A DNA stretch of 55,787 bases. Source: Deltaproteobacteria bacterium. Lineage in GTDB: Bacteria > Desulfobacterota > Syntrophia > Syntrophales > UBA5619. The position numbers and the translations under genes were made by a program. Shown here one piece after another: positions 50,735 through 55,787 of this stretch (positions are counted from its first letter, which is position 1; every line of letters starts with the position of its first letter). The notes beneath the pieces were generated by a model. It saw only the letters and a program-made list of their open reading frames with translations, was not told the origin of the DNA and did no database searches. The stretch is taken from NCBI GenBank assembly GCA_021817825.1, contig JAKAFS010000015.1, forward strand, positions 1-55,787, written 5' to 3'.

Positions 50735-51946
50735 CTAATTGAAGAAGAGGTAGACAGCGATGATGATGAGTTCCATGGTCACGAGGAGGGGAAGCGTATG
50801 TCGATACACCTTCCCCATGGTGGTCTGGAAGTACTCCACCGAAAGACAGAAACACAGGTGCGCCGGGGAAAGCATCTGTCCTATCATTCCACTGCCGCTG
50901 GCCACCAGCAAAGCGGTGGTATGGATTCCCGAACCATCGATGATATAAGGCATCAGCAGCGGCAGGGAAATGCCGGCGATGGCCGCTCCGTAACCGAGGG
51001 TCGCACCGATGAGCAAAGGCAAGCCTGCCAGCATCAGGATGGGGGGAAGCCCGATCGCCTTCATGTCCGCAATCAGGAAACTGGCGGCGTTCGAGTCCTT
51101 GGCGGTCATTTGATAGACCATCACGGCCAGCAGCATCAGGAGGATCTGGGGATTGAAGGCGTATTTGAGCGCCTTCTTCATTTCCGTCCCCGTTGGCTGC
51201 TGCTGAAGGACGATCACCAGCAGCACCGACGGGAAGGCAACCCAGGCAGGGACTTTCGCAAAGACCAGGACAACCAGCAACAGTATCGGCCAGGCGGTTT
51301 TGACCAAATCCAACAGGATATTTTTGATGGGCTCTCTGGCGGTATTTCCGGCAGGCGGCACTGCCCGCATGGTCCGGTAATTGGAGGCAATGCCCAGGAC
51401 GCTGGCGACAAAAGTCATGGGGAACAGCGTTCCGACGACGGTGGCAATGGGAACCCCCAAGACGGTGCTGGTAACGACGATGGCGGGATAAAAGGGCAGC
51501 GAATACTCCCAGATGTGCCGAAACCAGTAATTGGTAAAGGCAATGCGTTCCCGGGTCAGCTTCAACTTTTCCGAGAGTTTGTTTACGGCCGTGGCCGCCA
51601 CCAACGCCCCGGCCGGCATGGGCACCAAACCGATCACGACGGGCAAGGCATGAATGGCCAGCTTGGGGCCGATGTGCTCCAGCGTCGTCGCCAGTCTGTT
51701 CAACAGCCCCTTTTGCTCCAGCAGGCTGCTGAAGGCCATCGTACAGGGCACGACGATCAGCAATTGCCAGGTTTGCTTGTCTGCCATGGTCTCGATAAGC
51801 AGACGAGGCACTTCCCCGAAGGGGATGACGAAGGCAATCAGCAGGGCGGACCCCGCAAGAACGCCCAAGGCGATGGGCGCCCGGAGCCTGATAAGGACTA
51901 AAATGACGACCAGAGAGAGCAGCAATGCCAGTGAAGGATTCAACAT
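50735..51946 (-). CDS. DUF401-family integral membrane transporter
   Basis: A 403-residue membrane protein with about 10-11 helices, of the DUF401/TIGR00529 family, related to gluconate/citrate-type permeases of the IT superfamily. Visible: VIGLVPMPAGALVAATAV (Pro-rich hairpin), YWFRHIWEYSLPFYPAIV and, in the second half, SGMIGQMLSPAHLCFCLSVEYF. The substrate is unknown, but the neighbouring ATP-citrate lyase makes a di- or tricarboxylate plausible. It reads in the same direction as aclBA, separated by 387 bases. Confidence 0.85.
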   Translation of the reverse strand: MLNPSLALLLSLVVILVLIRLRAPIALGVLAGSALLIAFVIPFGEVPRLLIETMADKQTWQLLIVVPCTMAFSSLLEQKGLLNRLATTLEHIGPKLAIHALPVVIGLVPMPAGALVAATAVNKLSEKLKLTRERIAFTNYWFRHIWEYSLPFYPAIVVTSTVLGVPIATVVGTLFPMTFVASVLGIASNYRTMRAVPPAGNTAREPIKNILLDLVKTAWPILLLVVLVFAKVPAWVAFPSVLLVIVLQQQPTGTEMKKALKYAFNPQILLMLLAVMVYQMTAKDSNAASFLIADMKAIGLPPILMLAGLPLLIGATLGYGAAIAGISLPLLMPYIIDGSGIHTTALLVASGSGMIGQMLSPAHLCFCLSVEYFQTTMGKVYRHTLPLLVTMELIIIAVYLFFN

Positions 51947-52179
51947 GTTTTCAGCCTTAGTCGATAAATAGTGGACTCACGAACGACACTCCTTGCGAGC
52001 CGGGTATGGGCGTCCGGAACAGGGCACGCCAACGTTTGTTTCCATAGCACATCCCCTGCGCCCACGCAACAAACCATAATTACTAATATTTATCAAACGA
52101 TAGGCCGCACATCGAGCCGTGCGCGGTGGGGATGCGGGAGGAACGACCCGGCAAGGAGCGGATCAGAGGAAAGGGAAGC

Positions 52180-53187
52180 CTAGGCTTTCTTCTTGAACAT
52201 CTTGATGAATTCCATGAACAGGTCTTTTTGGAAATGATCGATCATCTCGTCGTGCATGATCTTCAATGCCTCGACGGGCGGCAGCTTTTTCCGGTACGGG
52301 CGATCCGAGGTCAGGGCGTCGTAGACATCGGCAATGGAGCAGATCCGCCCATAGACATGGATCTCCCCTCCCCGAAGCCCCTTGGGATACCCTTTGCCGT
52401 CAACCCTTTCATGGTGCTGGAGAACGATGATTCGCGACTCCTCCGTAAGCTGCTTCGTTTCGTGGAGCAGCTTGTACCCCAGCGAAGGGTGGCGGCGCAT
52501 CTCCTGCATCTCCGCATCGGTCAGCCGGCCGGGCTTGGTGATGATGGCCGGGTTGATCGAAACCTTGCCGACATCGTGCAGGAAAAACCCCACCCCCAGC
52601 GCACGCATGTCATGATTGGTGGCATCTTTGAAAAGGGCTTTGGCCAGGGCGATGCTCAGCACGCCGACGCTGACCGAATGGGTATAGGTGTAATAATCAT
52701 GGGAGGTGATATCCAGCAGGTAGTGCAGCGTTTCATCGTCCGTCAGGATCAGGCTCACAACCTCGCTGATGGCTTTTTGGGTCTCCTTCATGTTCTGAAC
52801 GGTAGGACTTTCCAACAGGCCTTTCATCATGGTGATGGAATGCTGGCGGACAAGGACGGATTTTTCCGCAGGCGGCAGCGATCCGTCATGGATGACCGCG
52901 ATGAGATCCTCGGTGGCGACCTTCCGGGCCGCCGCCGGCGGTTCGGGCCCGGAGGCGGTCGGCGGCTTTTCCGCGGGGGCTGTTTGCCCTTGTACAAGAC
53001 GGCTGCGGGCAGGGTCGATCGGGATGCTTTTGAGCCCGAGCCCTCTGATTTTTTGGATGTCCGTCTCGGATTCGATGAGAAAATGGTTTTTCAAAAAGGG
53101 GTGCTCGTGCCAGGAGAGAGGCAGAACCACATACATGCCGAGCTTCAATTCGCCTGGATCGACCACCTGGAAATCAGCATTTCCCAT
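52180..53187 (-). CDS. HD-GYP c-di-GMP phosphodiesterase
   Basis: A 335-residue protein: an N-terminal DUF3391-like region (about 1-90), a Pro/Ala-rich linker (about 75-90) and an HD-GYP domain (about 150-325). The HD motif FFLHDVGKVSI and the GYP motif HHERVDGKGYPKGL are intact, so it should hydrolyse c-di-GMP. I chose the ATG at 53187 for its GAAGGGG site; a GTG five codons earlier is possible. It stands alone next to chemoreceptor genes and opposes the diguanylate cyclase at 11.7-13.6 kb. Confidence 0.92.
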   Translation of the reverse strand: MGNADFQVVDPGELKLGMYVVLPLSWHEHPFLKNHFLIESETDIQKIRGLGLKSIPIDPARSRLVQGQTAPAEKPPTASGPEPPAAARKVATEDLIAVIHDGSLPPAEKSVLVRQHSITMMKGLLESPTVQNMKETQKAISEVVSLILTDDETLHYLLDITSHDYYTYTHSVSVGVLSIALAKALFKDATNHDMRALGVGFFLHDVGKVSINPAIITKPGRLTDAEMQEMRRHPSLGYKLLHETKQLTEESRIIVLQHHERVDGKGYPKGLRGGEIHVYGRICSIADVYDALTSDRPYRKKLPPVEALKIMHDEMIDHFQKDLFMEFIKMFKKKA

Positions 53188-53489
53188 AAATACCCCTTCC
53201 ACTTTTGCGGCTTCCGCTTTTGAGGCCTGGATGAATGCTCCATGACCCTGCCTTTATATTCGGCATTGCCATGAAAAAGCTTTAATTTTCTTCCAAAGAC
53301 GGACAACGGATCAATAAGAACGCAAAAGGATTGGATACTTGCCAATACTGCGCTTTAATCGCTCATCGACCATTCAATCTCTCGATTTCACTATGACGCC
53401 GATCGCCCCTTCGGCAGCTTCCGAGAAATGGGCCGACCGGATGCTCTTCGGTAAGGAGAGCATCCGGAGGGCGGCATGCAAAGGTCCGT
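53188..53489. other. Gap between the chemoreceptor and HD-GYP genes
   Basis: About 300 bases holding the HD-GYP promoter, which I could not place. No repeat, RNA or coding frame stands out. Confidence 0.35.
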
Positions 53490-54905
53490 TCAATATTCAC
53501 CGGCGAATTGCCTGCCTCCGATGACGGCTCTCAGGGCGGCTACGAAGCTTTTCATTCGTTCTGTCTGGACATTCATCTCTTCCCAAGCCGAAGCGGATTC
53601 TTCCGCCGAGGACGCCGTCTGCTGCGTCACCTTGTCCATTTCCACGACGGCCCGGTTGATCTGTTCGATCCCCAGAGACTGCTCATGGGAGGCTGCCGCG
53701 ATTTCGCTGACCAGTTCGCCCACTTTGGACGTGCTTGTCGATACGCCGGCAAAGGCCTCGTTGGCTTTTGCCGCCAGGCTGGAACCTTCCTTTATTTTCT
53801 TGACCGTGCCTTCGATAAGGCCGGCGGTGTTCTTTGCCGCCTCGGCGGCCCGCATGGCAAGATTTCGCACCTCGTCGGCGACGACCGCAAACCCTGCGCC
53901 GGCTTCACCGGCCCGGGCGGCTTCCACCGCGGCGTTCAGGGCCAGCAGATTCGTCTGAAAGGCGATTTCATCGATGGTCTTGACGATTTTGGAGGTTTCT
54001 TCACTGGCCGTGGTGATCTCGCTTATCGATTTGGTCAGACTGTCCATGCTTTCATCGGCCGCTTGAATGACTTCGCTGGTCTGCTTCATAAGGCCGTTTG
54101 CCTGGGCGGCATTGCCGGCGTTTTGCTTCGTCATCGCCGACATCTCTTCGAGCGACGAGGAGGTCTCCTCGATGGCCGAGGCCTGTTCCGACGCCCCTTC
54201 GGCAAGGGACTGGCTGGACGCGCTGACTTGATGGGATGCCGCCGCAACCTGATTGGCCGTTTCGTCCATCCGATCCAAAGCGCTGTTGATGTGCGCGGAA
54301 ATGGCCCGTGCCAGGAACATCACCACCAGAATGCAGACCGCGATCATTAAGCAGGTAATGCCAATCTGCTTGTAGCTGTCGATTCGGGACTCTCGTTTAT
54401 CGACGCCGACAAACCACATGCCGACGATCTTTCCGTCCTTGTCTTTGAGCGGGGCATACTTCGTCAGATGAAGCTTGCCGACCACCTCGGCATCGCCGAC
54501 GAACTCGCCGCCCCCTTTGAGAACGGCGGCTTCCACTTTCGGGGCCACCTTCGTTCCCACAGCCCTTTTCCCTTCCACCTGCACGCAAGTCGCCACCCGG
54601 ATATCGCCGCGGAAGATCGTCGCCGATTCGCCCGTTTCACTCTTGATCTTGTCCACGACCTCCGTTTCCCCTTCGATGAGCTTGTCGCCCTTGTAGAGCT
54701 TCTCGTCGCGAACATTCCACTCACCCGGATATTTATCGTTGAGATAGGCATAGCCCAGAGCATGGATGGTATTGAGTTCTTTGGTCGTCATCCGGGTGGC
54801 TTTCATGCTGTCAAAGAGAAAAAAGACCGTCCCGAAGATGATAAACAGCACGATGCAGGGTAAAAGAATCTGCCACGTCAAAGAGAGTTTTTTGAAGTTC
54901 CGCAT
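53490..54905 (-). CDS. Methyl-accepting chemotaxis protein with periplasmic Cache-type sensor
   Basis: A 471-residue chemoreceptor. TM1 is at about 11-33, then a single Cache-type periplasmic domain (about 35-180; [20 protein letters not shown] and [20 protein letters not shown]), TM2 (about 188-208), a very short HAMP-like stretch and the MCP signalling domain. The hairpin tip [28 protein letters not shown] is canonical. The tail has no CheR-binding pentapeptide. I chose the ATG at 54905, with AGGA upstream. Confidence 0.9.
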   Translation of the reverse strand: MRNFKKLSLTWQILLPCIVLFIIFGTVFFLFDSMKATRMTTKELNTIHALGYAYLNDKYPGEWNVRDEKLYKGDKLIEGETEVVDKIKSETGESATIFRGDIRVATCVQVEGKRAVGTKVAPKVEAAVLKGGGEFVGDAEVVGKLHLTKYAPLKDKDGKIVGMWFVGVDKRESRIDSYKQIGITCLMIAVCILVVMFLARAISAHINSALDRMDETANQVAAASHQVSASSQSLAEGASEQASAIEETSSSLEEMSAMTKQNAGNAAQANGLMKQTSEVIQAADESMDSLTKSISEITTASEETSKIVKTIDEIAFQTNLLALNAAVEAARAGEAGAGFAVVADEVRNLAMRAAEAAKNTAGLIEGTVKKIKEGSSLAAKANEAFAGVSTSTSKVGELVSEIAAASHEQSLGIEQINRAVVEMDKVTQQTASSAEESASAWEEMNVQTERMKSFVAALRAVIGGRQFAGEY

Positions 54906-55028
54906 TGCATTTTTCCTTTCCTCCCCGGTAAACGGTGAGTTCTGTGTGATCCCGCTGTTTTTAGAAATTCTGAAATCCTTCTGCCTCAAAGGGAATGCGC
55001 TTCTGGGCCCGGTGGCGCGAACGGACCG

Positions 55029-55787
55029 TCAGGCGCCGGCGCGCAGCCGCCGGACGGACGTCTCCGGCAATCTGAGCGGCATGGCCGCCCGGGCGGAGAT
55101 GCCCGCCGCCGCAATGTCGTCCCTGTTCCCGCTGACCACCGCAACCAGCGCTGCCACAAGCCCCCGTATCTGCGCTGCCTGGGCGTTGAGCTCCTCGGCG
55201 GCGCTCGCCGACTCCTCGGCATTGGCCGCCGTCTGCTGCGTCACCTTGTCCATCTCCGAGACGGCCGTGTTGACCTGGTTGATCCCATGCGCCTGCTCAT
55301 CGGAGGCGGTGGCGATCTCGTCGACGAGATGGGCGAGCTTCTCGGAAATGGCGGCGCTGGCCTTGAAGGCCTCCTGCGTCGTGGACGTCAACTGACTGCC
55401 GTTGTTGACGGCCTTGATCGTGTTCTCGATCAGGCTGTTCGTGTTCCTGGCGGCCTCGGCCGACCGCATCGCGAGATTGCGGACCTCGTCGGCGACGACC
55501 GCGAAGCCGGCCCCCGCCTCGCCGGCGCGTGCCGCCTCGACGGCCGCATTCAGGGCCAGCAGATTCGTCTGGAAGGCGATCTCGTCGATCGTCTTGATGA
55601 TCTTGCCTGTTTCGGCGCTGGATTTGGTGATCTCCCGGATCGCCTCGGCGAGTTCCCCCATGTGCCGGCCGGCGCTCTCCCCCACCGCCTGGAACTCATG
55701 CATCATCGCCTTGGCCTGGTTCGCGTTATCGGCATTCTGCTTGGTCATCGAGGACATCTCCTCCAGCGAGGACGAGGTCTCCTCCAG
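55029..55787 (-). CDS. Methyl-accepting chemotaxis protein, 3' part (cut by window end)
   Basis: The last 252 residues of a second chemoreceptor whose N-terminus lies beyond 55787. The frame is open to the window edge, beginning [20 protein letters not shown]. The signalling tip [20 protein letters not shown] is present and the stop is at 55029. It is about 120 bases upstream of the other chemoreceptor in the same direction. The signalling domain is similar but not identical, so the pair is an old tandem duplication or two related receptors. Confidence 0.92.
   Translation of the reverse strand: MEETSSSLEEMSSMTKQNADNANQAKAMMHEFQAVGESAGRHMGELAEAIREITKSSAETGKIIKTIDEIAFQTNLLALNAAVEAARAGEAGAGFAVVADEVRNLAMRSAEAARNTNSLIENTIKAVNNGSQLTSTTQEAFKASAAISEKLAHLVDEIATASDEQAHGINQVNTAVSEMDKVTQQTAANAEESASAAEELNAQAAQIRGLVAALVAVVSGNRDDIAAAGISARAAMPLRLPETSVRRLRAGA

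Overview
The window reads as about 56 kb of chromosome from a strictly anaerobic, GC-rich Desulfobacterota/Deltaproteobacteria-type bacterium, plausibly syntrophic or sulfur-metabolising. This is inferred from an Ech-type energy-converting hydrogenase, ATP-citrate lyase, a tripartite tricarboxylate transporter, a selenium/ArsS gene cluster, many two-component and chemotaxis genes, and a palindromic attccCGCGAAAGCGggaat repeat of a type common in such genomes. No 16S gene, tRNA or other phylogenetic marker RNA was seen, so the placement is tentative.

Layout. (1) 0.3-5.7 kb: a complete six-subunit membrane [NiFe]-hydrogenase operon in the order echABCDEF, followed by an overlapping hypA. (2) 6.0-11.3 kb: a small zinc-ribbon membrane protein, a tctCBA tricarboxylate transporter operon with a strong hairpin between tctC and tctB, ppnP, and a SEC-C protein of the YchJ type. 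(3) 11.7-22 kb: a signalling block with two similar modules, each a secreted PstS-like binding protein directly upstream of a membrane histidine kinase. One module ends in a triple-receiver diguanylate cyclase, the other in a stand-alone HPt protein. They flank a PilZ protein and mutY. (4) 22-25.5 kb: DedA, a secreted/membrane protein and glmM. (5) 25.7-33.2 kb: eleven minus-strand genes in one direction. They include ArsS, an AhpD-like protein, YedF, a DUF3343 protein, two YdjY-like exported proteins, an Fe-S oxidoreductase fused to a TVP38 membrane domain, and a rhodanese lipoprotein. The contents resemble an enlarged relative of the E. coli ydjXYZ-ynjA-F neighbourhood and suggest a sulfur, selenium or arsenic redox pathway.

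(6) 33.7-37.6 kb: purL (with a PurS-like N-terminus) and purQ. (7) 37.7-45.5 kb: an accessory island with an AT-rich two-gene unit (cytosolic protein plus multi-TM protein), a toxin-antitoxin pair with a clear operator, a DUF4062/ATPase protein with a decayed partial copy, an orphan ParB, an ankyrin lipoprotein and a Cys-rich exported peptide. A short sequence element recurs three times here, each time just past the 3' end of a gene or gene fragment. (8) 45.9-52 kb: a secreted protein, an M15 peptidase, the two subunits of ATP-citrate lyase and a DUF401 transporter. (9) 52-55.8 kb: an HD-GYP phosphodiesterase and two methyl-accepting chemotaxis proteins, the last cut by the window edge.

How it fits together (inference). 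Ech couples ferredoxin oxidation or reduction to H2 and an ion gradient. ATP-citrate lyase, with the tricarboxylate and DUF401 transporters, points to citrate or C4-acid handling and possibly a reductive TCA branch. The diguanylate cyclase, PilZ and HD-GYP genes give a local c-di-GMP circuit (synthesis, reception, breakdown) next to chemoreceptors. The least explained and most interesting parts are the 25.7-33.2 kb redox cluster, the binding-protein/kinase modules and the 37.8-39.1 kb AT-rich gene pair.
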